Positions 18,057 through 27,554 of a stretch of DNA of 64,000 nucleotides are shown here, in pieces. This DNA comes from Salegentibacter flavus (GTDB lineage: Bacteria > Bacteroidota > Bacteroidia > Flavobacteriales > Flavobacteriaceae). The notes under the pieces were generated by a model, which was given only the letters and a program-made list of their open reading frames with translations, searched no databases and was not told the DNA's origin. The translations under genes and the position numbers were made by a program. Where the stretch lies: NCBI RefSeq assembly GCF_900115145.1, contig NZ_FOVL01000001.1, forward strand, positions 186,001-250,000. The letters run 5' to 3'. Each line of letters starts with the position of its first letter. The stretch's first letter is position 1.

Positions 18057-18860
18057 TTAGTTTATCGTGTCTTTCTTATTTCTGATCGCCTGAATAGAAT
18101 CCTTTTTTCTTTGTCTTTCCTCAAGAATCCTTTTGCGGCGTTCTTCAAATTCTCTTTGTCTGGCTTCTTTTATAGAGTCGCGTTGTCTTCTACGTTCTTC
18201 AATGAGAGCTTCCCTTTCGCTTTTATTGTCCTTAACCGCTTTTTCCTTTTCGGCTATCTCGGCATCTTCTTCTACGGTTCGGTTTTCTTCGCGTTCAAAT
18301 TGTTCGACCTCTTCTTTTGAATCCAACTGGCGACGGTTTGAAGCCCGGTTGATGCTTCTTAAAACCTGATCACTGACATCTAACTGACGGGAGGCATAAA
18401 TCATACCACTTTCAGAAGTACGGTCAAATACCATATCAAAATTACGGTTTTCGGCAATTTCCTGAACCGCTGTAAATACCTGGTCCTGGATTGGTCTTAT
18501 TAATTGTTTTTTCTGAATTATGTAGTCTCCGTTCGGTCCAAACCTGTTTTGCTCATATTCGGCGGCTTGTTCTTCGCGGTAGGCAATTTCTTCTTCCCGT
18601 TCTTCAATAAGTTCTTTGGTGAGAAGTGGCTTTTCATTTTCCAGTTCCTCTTTTAAAGCCTGAATCTCTCTTCTGTTCTTTTCTGCAACTTCGCGCCAGT
18701 CTTTTACTCTGGTGTCAAGCTGTGCGGCGGCTTCCTGGTATTCAGGAACGTTTTCAAGAATATACTCCATATCAACATAACCAATACGGAAAGACTTTTG
18801 AGCATTTGCTCCAAAATTCCCGGTGAGGATTATTAGTGAAATAAGGAGAATTCTTTTCAT
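18057..18860 (-). CDS. OmpH/Skp family protein with extended charged C-terminus
   Basis: 267 residues: signal peptide (about 1-20, ending ANAQ), the Skp opening RIGYVDMEYILENVPEYQEA, a helical hairpin and the core end ENRNFDMVFDRTSESGMIYA at about 150. Past residue 185 comes about 80 residues of almost entirely Glu, Arg and Lys (for example EERRRQRDSIKEARQREFE), predicted as one long helix and absent from ordinary Skp. It lies between bamA (30 nt away) and the shorter copy. A chaperone role is expected; the extension could lengthen the tentacles or bind envelope partners. Confidence 0.9.
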   Translation of the reverse strand: MKRILLISLIILTGNFGANAQKSFRIGYVDMEYILENVPEYQEAAAQLDTRVKDWREVAEKNRREIQALKEELENEKPLLTKELIEEREEEIAYREEQAAEYEQNRFGPNGDYIIQKKQLIRPIQDQVFTAVQEIAENRNFDMVFDRTSESGMIYASRQLDVSDQVLRSINRASNRRQLDSKEEVEQFEREENRTVEEDAEIAEKEKAVKDNKSEREALIEERRRQRDSIKEARQREFEERRKRILEERQRKKDSIQAIRNKKDTIN

Positions 18861-18890
18861 AATACCGAATATAGAAAATATCGTGCCAAT

Positions 18891-21503
18891 TTAAAACTGT
18901 TGTCCTATGATAAAATGTGTTTCCCACCCATTTGCGCCCGGACTTCCCACAATGGGATCAAACCCGTATCCAAAGTCAATACCTAATAAACCGAAGGCCG
19001 GCATAAAAATTCTTAAACCTGCTCCCGCCGATCTGTTAAGTTGAAAAGGGTTGTAGTCTCTAAAATTGTCATATGAGGCACCCGCTTCTAAGAATGTTAA
19101 AGCATAAATAGATGCAGAAGGCTTAAGGGTAATAGGATATCTTAATTCAAGTGAATATTTATTGAAAATGGTAGCTCCATCATCTGTAGATCCTGTGGGT
19201 CTGTCTATAGGCACTACAGACTGGTTAGGGTAACCTCTAAGTTGAACTGTCTCCCTTCCATCTAAACTAAAGGCTCCAAGACCATCTCCCCCAAGGAAGA
19301 AACGCTCGAAAGGAGGGACCCCACGATCATTGTTATAGGCCCCAAGAAAACCATATTCAGCAAAAGTCCTAAGGACGAGTTTGTCATAGATTTGTGTAAA
19401 CCATTCCCCGCTAAATTTCACTTTGTAAAATTCCAGCCAATTGAATTTCTCCTGGTCTATTTTTCCCTGATCAGGAACGGCATTTTCAGGAGTAACCCGA
19501 CCACCATTAAGATCTATGAGATTACCATTTTCATCTTCCAGCTGGAATTCTCTTTGTTCACCAAGGTTTGCGTAATCCACATCATTCCAAAGCGAATAAG
19601 GAGGTGTAAGTTTAGCTGTTAGTTTAAATTTAGATCCTCCGGTAGGGAAAATCGGGTTAACATATGTGTTGTCTCTGGTAAGACCGAAGGTGTAACTCAG
19701 GTTATTAGAGTGCCCATCCCCGAAGGTAAAGAGACCTGTGTTGTAGTTATTAAGGTTATATCGTTGGAATCCTATGGCATGGGACACCGTTATATATGGA
19801 TCTGGCACGGTTAAACGCTTCGCTAAGCCAACATTTACTCCAAGGATGTCGAAACTTCTGCTTTTATCGGCTCTACGGGTTAAATAGTCAAACAGGAATT
19901 GCCTTGTAAAGGAGAAAGAAGTCTGCAGGCTAACCGGTTTTTTGCCTCCAAGCCAGGGCTCCATAAAGCTAAGGCTGTAAGTCTGGTAAAAAGTACTGGC
20001 TTGTGCTCTTAATGAAAGGGATTGCCCGTCACCCATAGGTAAAGGTTTATAGGCTTCTTTGTCAAAAAGGCCTGAGAGCGCAAAATTATTAAAGGAAAGC
20101 CCCAGAGTTCCTATAAAACCACCACCGCCATATCCACCTTGGAGCTCAATTTGGCTGGCGCCCGCTTCTACTACTGAATATTCCAGGTCGAGAGTACCCG
20201 TCTGTGGGTTGGGATCAACAAAATTAGGTTCTAGCTGCTCTGCATCAAAGAAACCTAACTGCCCGAGTTCCCTAACTGTAGAAACCACATCTTCCTGACT
20301 GTATTTCTGGCCAGGTTTGGTTCTTAATTCCCGGTATATTACGTGATCTTTGGTCTTATCGTTACCGGTAACTCTTATTTCATTGAAATAGGCTTCTTTT
20401 CCTTCCATTATCCTTATTTCAAAGTCTATGGTATCATTATAAACATTGGTTTCCACCAGGTCTATATTCGAGAAAAGATAACCGTTGTTCTTATAAAGAT
20501 TGGAAAGGTCCTGGGCGTCTGGCCTTGATTGGTCCATAATACGTTTGTCAAGAAGAACGCCATTGTATATATCTCCTTTATTTATTCCGAGTACTCTTTG
20601 TAATTGATCATCAGAATAAACTGAATTTCCTAAGAATTCTATATCACCAATATAATATTGATCTCCCTCTTCAACTTTTAGGTTAAGAGTTATGGATTCA
20701 TCATCTTTTTTGATAAGACTATCTGAAACAATCCTGGCATCCCGGTAACCGGTTTCTTTATATTTATCGATAATAGACTGCTTATCTTCCTGATAATCTG
20801 CGCGTACAAATTTTGATCTCTTCCAAAACCTAAACAGATTTTTCTGCTTGGTATTTTTCATACTGCGTTTAAGCTTGGCATCTGAAAAATTCTCGTTTCC
20901 AGCAAAATCGATGTCATCTATTTTAACCCGGTCTCCCTTATCTACATCCACTACCATATTAACCAGATTTGATTTGGTATCGGTGGTATCCTGTACCGGA
21001 GTAGTATTTATTTTAACGTTAGCGTTAAAATAGCCTTCTTTACGGAATTTGCTTTCGATATAGTTCTTGGTGGTGGTGATAAGGTTTTCAGTAACCTTAG
21101 CACCTTCTCTAAGTTTGTTTTCTTCGAGAAGTTCTTCCTGTTCCCGTTTTTTTAATCCCTGGATTCTTACTTTGGAAAGTTTCGGGACCTCCTGAATCTC
21201 CAGTTCGAGATCGGCAACACCATTTTCAACATTTGTGAGGTAGAAATTAATATCGCTGAAAAGATCAAGCTTCCATAATTTCTTAAGGACATTACTCAAC
21301 TTATCTCCCGGGATATAAATCTCCTCGCCTTTCTTGAGGCCGGTATAGGCAATAACGGTTTGCTCGTTATAACTAACGTTACCGGTTACTTTTATTTCTC
21401 CTAAAATATATTTTTCGCCATCGGAAATTGGCAAGTCTTGTGCCTGGGTGGATGTGCCTAAAAATAAACAAAATGCTACAAGTGCTATAAACTTCTTCGT
21501 CAT
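18891..21503 (-). CDS. bamA: Outer membrane protein assembly factor BamA
   Basis: 870 residues from the ATG at 21503: signal peptide (MTKKFIALVAFCLFLG to TQAQ), five POTRA-like domains (about 30-420, beginning YILGEIKVTGNVSYNEQTVI) and the C-terminal Omp85 barrel, with PFERFFLGGDGLGAF and the closing FIIGQQF ending in aromatic Phe. The reading frame extends further upstream into uppS, but the signal peptide fixes the start at 21503, 7 nt after the uppS stop. BamA folds and inserts beta-barrel proteins and is essential; the two Skp genes follow directly. Confidence 0.95.
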   Translation of the reverse strand: MTKKFIALVAFCLFLGTSTQAQDLPISDGEKYILGEIKVTGNVSYNEQTVIAYTGLKKGEEIYIPGDKLSNVLKKLWKLDLFSDINFYLTNVENGVADLELEIQEVPKLSKVRIQGLKKREQEELLEENKLREGAKVTENLITTTKNYIESKFRKEGYFNANVKINTTPVQDTTDTKSNLVNMVVDVDKGDRVKIDDIDFAGNENFSDAKLKRSMKNTKQKNLFRFWKRSKFVRADYQEDKQSIIDKYKETGYRDARIVSDSLIKKDDESITLNLKVEEGDQYYIGDIEFLGNSVYSDDQLQRVLGINKGDIYNGVLLDKRIMDQSRPDAQDLSNLYKNNGYLFSNIDLVETNVYNDTIDFEIRIMEGKEAYFNEIRVTGNDKTKDHVIYRELRTKPGQKYSQEDVVSTVRELGQLGFFDAEQLEPNFVDPNPQTGTLDLEYSVVEAGASQIELQGGYGGGGFIGTLGLSFNNFALSGLFDKEAYKPLPMGDGQSLSLRAQASTFYQTYSLSFMEPWLGGKKPVSLQTSFSFTRQFLFDYLTRRADKSRSFDILGVNVGLAKRLTVPDPYITVSHAIGFQRYNLNNYNTGLFTFGDGHSNNLSYTFGLTRDNTYVNPIFPTGGSKFKLTAKLTPPYSLWNDVDYANLGEQREFQLEDENGNLIDLNGGRVTPENAVPDQGKIDQEKFNWLEFYKVKFSGEWFTQIYDKLVLRTFAEYGFLGAYNNDRGVPPFERFFLGGDGLGAFSLDGRETVQLRGYPNQSVVPIDRPTGSTDDGATIFNKYSLELRYPITLKPSASIYALTFLEAGASYDNFRDYNPFQLNRSAGAGLRIFMPAFGLLGIDFGYGFDPIVGSPGANGWETHFIIGQQF

Positions 21504-21510
21504 GAATGCG

Positions 21511-22251
21511 CTAACTGAGTTGCTCACTGGTTTTTCCAAATCGTCGTTCTCTATTTTGATAATTGTAAATGGCTTCAAAAAGATTTTCTTTTCTGAAATC
21601 CGGCCATAATAGTTCTGTAAAATATAATTCGGCATAAGCGATTTGCCATAAAAGGAAATTGCTTATGCGCTGCTCCCCGCTTGTTCTAACAAGCAGATCT
21701 ACATCTGGTAAATTTCGGGTGTAAAGATGCTGATTTATAACTGATTCATCAATATCTTCAGAAGAAATTTCGTTGTTTTTAACTTTCAGGCTTATTTCCT
21801 TCACTGCGCTGGTAAGCTCTTCCCGGGAACCGTAGCTTAAGGCGAGGGTTAAAACCATACGATTATTGCTCTTGGTCTTATCGATAACTTCCATTAGTTC
21901 TCGGTGTGCTTTTTTGGGAAGATTATCCAAATTTCCGATAGCGTTTAAACGTATATCGTTATCCTGAAGCGTAGTTATTTCTTTCCGAAGTGAAGAAACC
22001 AGAAGTTTCATTAAGGTTTGAACTTCTAGTTTGGGCCTGTTCCAGTTCTCGGTCGAAAAAGCATAAAGGGTGAGATGCTCCACGCCGAGTTCGGCGGCTC
22101 CTTCCACGACATCGCGTACCGCTGTAGTGCCTTGTTCGTGCCCCTTAATCCTTAAAAAGCCCTGCTGCTTTGCCCAACGTCCATTGCCATCCATAATTAA
22201 GGCAATATGTTTCGGCAGATTTTTAAGGTTAATTTTTTCTCTGTAATCCAT
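21511..22251 (-). CDS. uppS: Isoprenyl transferase (undecaprenyl diphosphate synthase)
   Basis: 246 residues with all cis-prenyltransferase landmarks: HIALIMDGNGRWAKQQG (catalytic Asp), HLTLYAFSTENWNRP, LALSYGSREEL, and DLLVRTSGEQRISNFLLWQ with the LYFTELLWPDF segment. The enzyme builds the C55 lipid carrier for peptidoglycan and surface glycans. It begins 1 nt after the stop of the DUF6089 gene and ends 7 nt before bamA, so the operon couples lipid-carrier synthesis to outer-membrane assembly. Confidence 0.96.
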   Translation of the reverse strand: MDYREKINLKNLPKHIALIMDGNGRWAKQQGFLRIKGHEQGTTAVRDVVEGAAELGVEHLTLYAFSTENWNRPKLEVQTLMKLLVSSLRKEITTLQDNDIRLNAIGNLDNLPKKAHRELMEVIDKTKSNNRMVLTLALSYGSREELTSAVKEISLKVKNNEISSEDIDESVINQHLYTRNLPDVDLLVRTSGEQRISNFLLWQIAYAELYFTELLWPDFRKENLFEAIYNYQNRERRFGKTSEQLS

Positions 22252-22252
22252 A

Positions 22253-22954
22253 TTAAAAATTCCGGTAACAAGGTCTTCGACCCCAGGAAAAGGTGAAGTT
22301 CACCCCCGTAAACACATACCAGTCGTTTGTATTTCGGTTTCCAAATTCAATTGGCGGATCCCGCCTGTCTAATAATTCTTCGGGCCAGCTACCATCAAGG
22401 TTGTCGGTAAAGGTGTAACGCGCCCCAATTTCAAAAGCTCCTACAATATGTTTTGTGATGCTTTCCTTATAACCAATTACCATCGGGATGGCAAAAGACC
22501 AGTTGGTACCTTCGTTAACCAGATTTCCGCCTCGTCCATTTTTCAAATAAAGATGATCTGCCCTAAAATAGGTTAGCCCGGTGTAAAGATAGGGCGAACT
22601 TTGCGGATGACCCTGATGAAGATCAAAATCCCAGAAATTAAATTCTACTCCTAAGGACGCTTCCGCTATATTGTTACTGAAAGAATAACCTCTTTGCACT
22701 CTCCGGTTTTCTGAAGATTTGTTGTCATCGGCATTAATTTCAGCAAAAAGCAAAGAAAATCTGAATGCATGTCTCGGGCTTCGGTTCCATTTTACGAGTC
22801 CCCCAAAAACCAGGGAATTGGGCAAAACATAATTAGTTCTACCTACATCCCCTATGTAGTTAGCTCCTCCTATAAATGGACCTGCCTCAAAGGTTTGTGA
22901 ATATGTGTTAGCCGAGTAAGCAAACATGATTACAAAAGCTATTAGGTACCTCAT
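22253..22954 (-). CDS. DUF6089 family outer membrane beta-barrel protein
   Basis: 233 residues: signal peptide (about 1-19, ending TYSQ), then TFEAGPFIGGANYIGDVGRT, the characteristic DUF6089 opening, an alternating beta-strand pattern and a C-terminal strand NDWYVFTGVNFTFSWG. The family is found in Bacteroidota immediately ahead of uppS-bamA, as here; its function is unknown. A role in outer-membrane biogenesis is inferred from this fixed position. It is first in the operon, 13-18 nt downstream of a clear promoter. Confidence 0.88.
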   Translation of the reverse strand: MRYLIAFVIMFAYSANTYSQTFEAGPFIGGANYIGDVGRTNYVLPNSLVFGGLVKWNRSPRHAFRFSLLFAEINADDNKSSENRRVQRGYSFSNNIAEASLGVEFNFWDFDLHQGHPQSSPYLYTGLTYFRADHLYLKNGRGGNLVNEGTNWSFAIPMVIGYKESITKHIVGAFEIGARYTFTDNLDGSWPEELLDRRDPPIEFGNRNTNDWYVFTGVNFTFSWGRRPCYRNF

Positions 22955-22971
22955 AGGTTTTCAAAAGTTTG

Positions 22972-23000
22972 CAAATATAACAATAATGTTTGCTCTACAA
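22972..23000 (-). promoter_or_regulatory. Bacteroidota promoter of the DUF6089-uppS-bamA-ompH operon
   Basis: Read on the minus strand: TTG (23000-22998), 18 nt, then TATATTTG (22979-22972), a perfect TAnnTTTG box at correct spacing. The start point would be near 22967, giving a leader of about a dozen bases. This is one of the best promoter matches in the window. Confidence 0.75.
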
Positions 23001-23054
23001 TAATTTGAGCAGTTTTGTACATATTCATAAACAGTTTTAGAAAACTTTTATTGC

Positions 23055-23939
23055 TTAATTACGCTTATCTTCTCCCCATAAAAGTTTCTGGCGCAAGGTA
23101 TGCAGGAAGCTCTGTTCGTTTAATTCAACAATATTTATTGTGTAGGGTGCCTTGATAATAGTGATTTTAGTATCGTTCTTTAATGATGCAATCCGGGAAT
23201 CCATAGCGAGTAGATGGGAATCTTCCCGTCCCGAAACCCGAAGTGTTATCCTTGTGTTATCTTTAATAACAAGTGGTCTGGCGTTTAAATTATGTGGCGC
23301 GATAGGCGTGATTACAAGAGAATCTGTATCTGGAGTGATTACAGGACCGCCACAACTTAAGGAATATCCGGTAGAGCCGGTGGGTGTTGAAATTATTAAC
23401 CCGTCTGCCCAGTAAGAAGTGAGATACTGATCGTCAAGCCAGGTGTCAACGGTAATCATCGAGGTTGTGTTTTTCCGGCTAACTGCTATTTCGTTAAGGG
23501 CTACGTTATTGAAAATAGGATCTTGTGCGTTGGGATGACATTCGGTTTTTAAAACACTCCGCGGTGATATGCTGAAATTTCTGTTTAGGATGCCGTGGAT
23601 GGTGCTTTCGATCTCCTCCTTCTGGATGGTGGCTAAAAAGCCCAATCTCCCTGTGTTAATCCCAACAATTGGAATTTCCATGTCCCTTACATAATTAATG
23701 GACTTTAAGATAGTTCCGTCCCCTCCAATGCAAAAAAACAGGTCATACGACCTGTCTAAAGAGGTGAAAGTTTCATAATGACTCCGGGAATCAGGTATTG
23801 TTTCATTGAGTTTAATTAAATCAAAGAATTTCTCCTCAATAACTACTTTTACATTTTCGTTGTCCAGTAACTCCAAAAGCTGCCCGATATATTCTCCGGC
23901 ATTGGTGTGGTAAAATTGTCCGTAGATGCCAATTTTCAT
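23055..23939 (-). CDS. nadK: NAD kinase
   Basis: 294 residues with the NAD kinase signatures FFCIGGDGTILKSI (GGDG), GINTGRLGFLA, and the substrate loop ADGLIISTPTGSTGYSLSCGGP. It phosphorylates NAD to NADP using ATP. Length is normal. It starts 1 nt after the stop of the CBS-domain gene upstream on the minus strand, so the two are co-transcribed. A gap of 100 nt containing the DUF6089 promoter separates it from the next operon. Confidence 0.95.
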   Translation of the reverse strand: MKIGIYGQFYHTNAGEYIGQLLELLDNENVKVVIEEKFFDLIKLNETIPDSRSHYETFTSLDRSYDLFFCIGGDGTILKSINYVRDMEIPIVGINTGRLGFLATIQKEEIESTIHGILNRNFSISPRSVLKTECHPNAQDPIFNNVALNEIAVSRKNTTSMITVDTWLDDQYLTSYWADGLIISTPTGSTGYSLSCGGPVITPDTDSLVITPIAPHNLNARPLVIKDNTRITLRVSGREDSHLLAMDSRIASLKNDTKITIIKAPYTINIVELNEQSFLHTLRQKLLWGEDKRN

Positions 23940-23940
23940 A

Positions 23941-24597
23941 TTAAATATTGAGGTATTTATCTAAGTATTTTGAGCGGTCTTTTAAATTTTTATTGAAGCT
24001 GTCTTCCTGATGCTCTGAAATCACTCGATATCCATACCGCCTGAAGGCCTGGATGATTTCGTTGATTCCCGTTGGGCTGAGTTTTAGGGTGATTTGGGCA
24101 AGGTCGTTTTCAAATTTTGAAACAAAAACACCAAGAATATTGGCATTGTTAGACTCTGTAATCTGGCTCACTTCACTAAAGGAATAATCATTAAAGCCTT
24201 TTTCTAACACAATTATATTCCCTGGTTCACTTAGAAAAGGGGTTTCATTAAAAATCGCGATAATCTCATTAAGCTCTACGTAGCCCAGATATTTATTTTC
24301 TTCATCTAAAACAGGTAAAATATTGGTGTTATTCTGCGCAAAAGCATCCAGAATATCCAGCCAGTAATCGGTTTCTCTAACGAAGAAACCTTCAAGAGCA
24401 TATTGATAATCCTCCAGGGTTTTCTCTGCTTCAAAACAACGAATGTCATTTTCTGAAATACAGCCCATGTATATCCCGTTATTTTCTACGGGGAGATGGG
24501 AGTAGGTAAGCTGGTTGAACAAATTTTGAATCTCTACAACTGTATCGGAAAAATGACAAATCGAGACATCGTTAATAATAAAATCTTCTATGTTCAT
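23941..24597 (-). CDS. CBS-domain protein with C-terminal ACT-like region
   Basis: 218 residues. Two CBS motifs fill about residues 1-130 (for example TYSHLPVENNGIYMGCISEND and NNTNILPVLDEENKYLGYVEL). Residues about 140-205 (FSEVSQITESNNANILGVFV to GINEIIQAFRRYGYRV) look like a single ACT-type fold. CBS pairs usually sense adenine nucleotides. Direct coupling to nadK suggests a link to nucleotide or energy status, but no partner enzyme can be named from sequence. It is divergent from pdxJ. Confidence 0.85.
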   Translation of the reverse strand: MNIEDFIINDVSICHFSDTVVEIQNLFNQLTYSHLPVENNGIYMGCISENDIRCFEAEKTLEDYQYALEGFFVRETDYWLDILDAFAQNNTNILPVLDEENKYLGYVELNEIIAIFNETPFLSEPGNIIVLEKGFNDYSFSEVSQITESNNANILGVFVSKFENDLAQITLKLSPTGINEIIQAFRRYGYRVISEHQEDSFNKNLKDRSKYLDKYLNI

Positions 24598-24660
24598 ATC
24601 CCACGTCCTTATTTCTGCAAATTAATTAAAATAAAATTCATTAAGGCATTGGCAAGTTTG

Positions 24661-24668
24661 TATTTTTG
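24661..24668 (+). promoter_or_regulatory. Candidate -7 box TATTTTTG upstream of pdxJ
   Basis: A perfect TAnnTTTG match 19 nt before the pdxJ ATG. The -33 TTG is not obvious at standard spacing. It would serve pdxJ and the hydrolase gene behind it. Confidence 0.5.
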
Positions 24669-24687
24669 TTAATCTAAAGCCAAAAAG

Positions 24688-25401
24688 ATGACCAAATTAA
24701 GCGTTAATATCAATAAAATTGCCACCCTAAGGAATGCGCGGGGAGGGAATATTCCCAATGTGCTACAAACAGCTTTGGATATTGAGAAATTTGGTGCCCA
24801 GGGAATAACCGTTCACCCGCGTCCAGACGAAAGACACATTCGTTACAGCGATGTGAGGGAGTTGAAACCGCTTCTCAAAACCGAATTCAATATTGAAGGA
24901 AATCCCGTAAAAAAATTCATAGACCTTGTACTTGAGGTGAAACCTGCTCAGGTTACCCTGGTACCCGATGCTGAAGATGCTATCACCTCTAACGCGGGTT
25001 GGGATACCGTAAAACACCGGAATTTTTTAAAAGAGATCATTTTAGAATTTAAAAATAACGGAATTCGTACCTCGATTTTTGTAGACCCCGAAATAAACCA
25101 GATTGAAGGTGCCGCCCAAACCGGGACAGACCGTATTGAATTGTATACAGAAGCCTACGCTTTGACGTTTGCTGAAGGACATAAGGCTGGGGTGAAACCC
25201 TATGCCGAATGTGCCCGGAAGGCCCATGAACTTGGGTTGGGTGTGAATGCCGGTCATGATCTTTCCCTGGAAAACCTGAAATATTTTAATGAAGAAGTAC
25301 CCTTTCTTGATGAGGTATCTATAGGGCACGCTTTAATTTCTGAAGCTTTATATTTAGGTATGGAAACCACAGTAAAAAGGTATCTCGAACTTTTAAAATA
25401 G
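24688..25401 (+). CDS. pdxJ: Pyridoxine 5'-phosphate synthase
   Basis: 237 residues, TIM barrel. Recognisable family segments are [18 protein letters not shown] at the start, [43 protein letters not shown] and the closing [18 protein letters not shown] plus [16 protein letters not shown]. It condenses 3-amino-2-oxopropyl phosphate with deoxyxylulose 5-phosphate to pyridoxine 5'-phosphate. The following hydrolase begins 10 nt downstream. The neighbourhood gives no other vitamin B6 gene. Confidence 0.96.
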   Translation: MTKLSVNINKIATLRNARGGNIPNVLQTALDIEKFGAQGITVHPRPDERHIRYSDVRELKPLLKTEFNIEGNPVKKFIDLVLEVKPAQVTLVPDAEDAITSNAGWDTVKHRNFLKEIILEFKNNGIRTSIFVDPEINQIEGAAQTGTDRIELYTEAYALTFAEGHKAGVKPYAECARKAHELGLGVNAGHDLSLENLKYFNEEVPFLDEVSIGHALISEALYLGMETTVKRYLELLK

Positions 25402-25411
25402 GAGCATTACT

Positions 25412-26173
25412 ATGAAATTACATTCAAATATTCTTGGGGAAGGTACGCCCTTTCTCTTTCTACACGGATTTTTGGGAATGGGAGATAACTGGAAAACCCT
25501 GGGTGGCCAGTTTGCCGAAGCAGGTTATCAGGTGCATCTTATCGATCAAAGAAACCACGGGAAAAGTCCGCACAGTGACGATTTTGACTATGAAATAATG
25601 GCTGAAGATGTAGTTGATTACTGCAAGCAGCATAATCTCTCTGATATAATTTTATTAGGGCATTCCATGGGCGGGAAAGCCGCTATGCTGGTAGCTGCTC
25701 AAAACCCTGACCTGGTGAAAAAGCTCATTGTAGTAGATATCGCGCCAAAATACTATGCGCCCCATCACCAGCAAATTCTGGATGGATTAACGGCTCTGGA
25801 AGAAGCCCATCTAAGTTCGAGAAAGGAAGCGGAGAATCTCCTGAAGGAATTTATTTCTAATAAAGGCATCAGGCTATTTTTGCTAAAGAATCTGGAAAGG
25901 GAGTCTCAGAACAAACTATGTCTTAAGCTCAATCTTTCAGCCTTAAAGGCAAATATAGAGAAAGTGGGAGAGGCGCTCCCCGAAGATCAAAAATATGCCG
26001 GGGAAACCTTATTTATTAGAGGAGAGAATTCAGATTATATTACTTCAGAAGATGAAGTTTCCATAAAAAATCAATTTCCAAAAGCCGAAATCATAAGCAT
26101 TCCCGATGCAGGTCACTGGGTTCACGCCGAGAATAGTGATGCTTTTTATGAAGCTGTGCTGAAATTTCTTTAA
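25412..26173 (+). CDS. Alpha/beta-fold hydrolase (YbfF-like)
   Basis: 253 residues, no signal peptide. Visible are the oxyanion segment FLHGFLGMGDNWKTLG, DQRNHGKSPHSDDF, the nucleophile elbow LGHSMGGKAAM with Ser85, and the catalytic His235 in PDAGHWVHAENSD. This set matches the esterase YbfF/ABHD11 branch, which acts on small acyl esters or thioesters. It follows pdxJ by 10 nt. The true substrate is not visible. Confidence 0.88.
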   Translation: MKLHSNILGEGTPFLFLHGFLGMGDNWKTLGGQFAEAGYQVHLIDQRNHGKSPHSDDFDYEIMAEDVVDYCKQHNLSDIILLGHSMGGKAAMLVAAQNPDLVKKLIVVDIAPKYYAPHHQQILDGLTALEEAHLSSRKEAENLLKEFISNKGIRLFLLKNLERESQNKLCLKLNLSALKANIEKVGEALPEDQKYAGETLFIRGENSDYITSEDEVSIKNQFPKAEIISIPDAGHWVHAENSDAFYEAVLKFL

Positions 26174-26220
26174 ATTTACCCTGAATATATTATGTATGCA
26201 TAATAAAATGATCTGATTCA

Positions 26221-26250
26221 TTGCATACTTTCTAATTTGTTCTATTTTTG
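26221..26250 (+). promoter_or_regulatory. Bacteroidota promoter of the FadL-like/GDSL gene pair
   Basis: TTG at 26221-26223, 19 nt, then TATTTTTG at 26243-26250, matching both boxes at ideal spacing. Start near 26255 gives a leader of about 40 nt before the ATG at 26295. Confidence 0.75.
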
Positions 26251-26294
26251 AAGAGACTATTTTATTAAATACCATTATTAATCCCAATTCAATT

Positions 26295-27545
26295 ATGAAA
26301 AAACTATTATTTCTATGCCTTTTTGGTTTGGCTGCATCCGTAACATATGCCGGAGGATACCGGGTAAGCCTTCAGGGCCAGCGTTCTCTTGCTATGGGTC
26401 ACACCGGGGTGGCTGTGGTAAACAATGCTGAACTCGCTTTCTTTAACCCTGCAGGGTTGGTATACCTGGAAGACAAAATTAATATGGCTGTAGGTGCCAG
26501 CGCCGTATTCTCTGAGACAGTATGGCAAAATGATCAATTTGGTGAAACTTACCGCACCGATAGTCCGGTGGGAACTCCTTTTTACGCTTATTTTTCTTAC
26601 AGAATGAATGATTGGCTAAGTCTTGGTCTTGCCGCTTATACACCTTATGGTAGTACCGTGGAATGGCCAGACGACTGGTCTGGATCGCATTTGGTGAATA
26701 ATATTGACCTGAAAGCGATTTACATTCAAGCTCTGGCTTCAGTAAAGATTACTGATAATCTTAGTGTAGGTGGAGGTCCTATCTATGTAACCGGTGGTGT
26801 TAATTTTAACCGAAACCTGAACAGAACACTAACCGATCTTGAAGGAAATCGGTCCAATGTTACTGTAGACGCTACTGGCGTAAGTGCTTTTGGATGGTCT
26901 GCCAGTACAATGTACAAACCTACCGATAGATTGACTGTTGGGCTTAATTATCGCTCAGAAATAATGATGGATGCTGAAGGTGGGGATGCCGATTTCCAGA
27001 ATATCCCTAACTCTCCTTTGACCCCGTTTGAAGATACTAGCTTTGATGCTGAACTGCCTCTTCCGGCCGAACTTTCAGTTGGAGTTTCCTATGAGTTACT
27101 GGATAAATGGTTGTTGGCCGTTGATTATAACCGAACTTACTGGAGCGTATATGAATCTTTGGATATTGATTTTGCAAACCCCAACATTCCCGATTCTCAG
27201 AATGCGAGAAATTATAAAGATGCCGCAACATACCGTTTCGGAATGCAATATTTGGCAAATGAAATGTTCACCCTTAGAGTAGGTTACTACTTTGATGAGT
27301 CTCCGGTGCAATCGGGTTATTTCGCTCCTGAAACACCCCGAAATGATGCACAGGGATTCACCGGTGGTCTTTCTGTAAATGTTAATGAGAGGCTGTCTAT
27401 AGATGCATCTTTCCTGTATAACCGTTATAAAGAAGTTGATGAATCTTATGATTACTATAGTGAAGACGGACAAAAAGTACCTTTTGAAGGTACTTATAAG
27501 ACATCTGCTTTTATTCCGGGTCTTGGTTTAACTTATAAAATTTAA
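26295..27545 (+). CDS. OmpP1/FadL-family outer membrane transporter
   Basis: 416 residues with signal peptide (about 1-19, ending TYAG). The start of the mature protein, GYRVSLQGQRSLAMGHTGVA followed by AELAFFNPAGLVYL, is the FadL/TodX signature (NPAG). The rest alternates as a 14-strand barrel with a late FIPGLGLTYKI. FadL proteins take up hydrophobic compounds such as long-chain fatty acids. A secreted GDSL hydrolase lipoprotein follows at once, so release of acyl groups and their uptake may be linked. Confidence 0.93.
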   Translation: MKKLLFLCLFGLAASVTYAGGYRVSLQGQRSLAMGHTGVAVVNNAELAFFNPAGLVYLEDKINMAVGASAVFSETVWQNDQFGETYRTDSPVGTPFYAYFSYRMNDWLSLGLAAYTPYGSTVEWPDDWSGSHLVNNIDLKAIYIQALASVKITDNLSVGGGPIYVTGGVNFNRNLNRTLTDLEGNRSNVTVDATGVSAFGWSASTMYKPTDRLTVGLNYRSEIMMDAEGGDADFQNIPNSPLTPFEDTSFDAELPLPAELSVGVSYELLDKWLLAVDYNRTYWSVYESLDIDFANPNIPDSQNARNYKDAATYRFGMQYLANEMFTLRVGYYFDESPVQSGYFAPETPRNDAQGFTGGLSVNVNERLSIDASFLYNRYKEVDESYDYYSEDGQKVPFEGTYKTSAFIPGLGLTYKI

Positions 27546-27554
27546 TTGAAGAAC

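Noticed and set aside
21504-21635. Upstream extension of bamA to 21635, overlapping uppS
   Set aside because: A typical signal peptide begins at ATG 21503, and the extension would lie inside uppS and disrupt export.
27096-27473. A 125-codon minus-strand open frame inside the FadL-like gene
   Set aside because: Antisense shadow; the plus strand has full FadL motifs through this interval.
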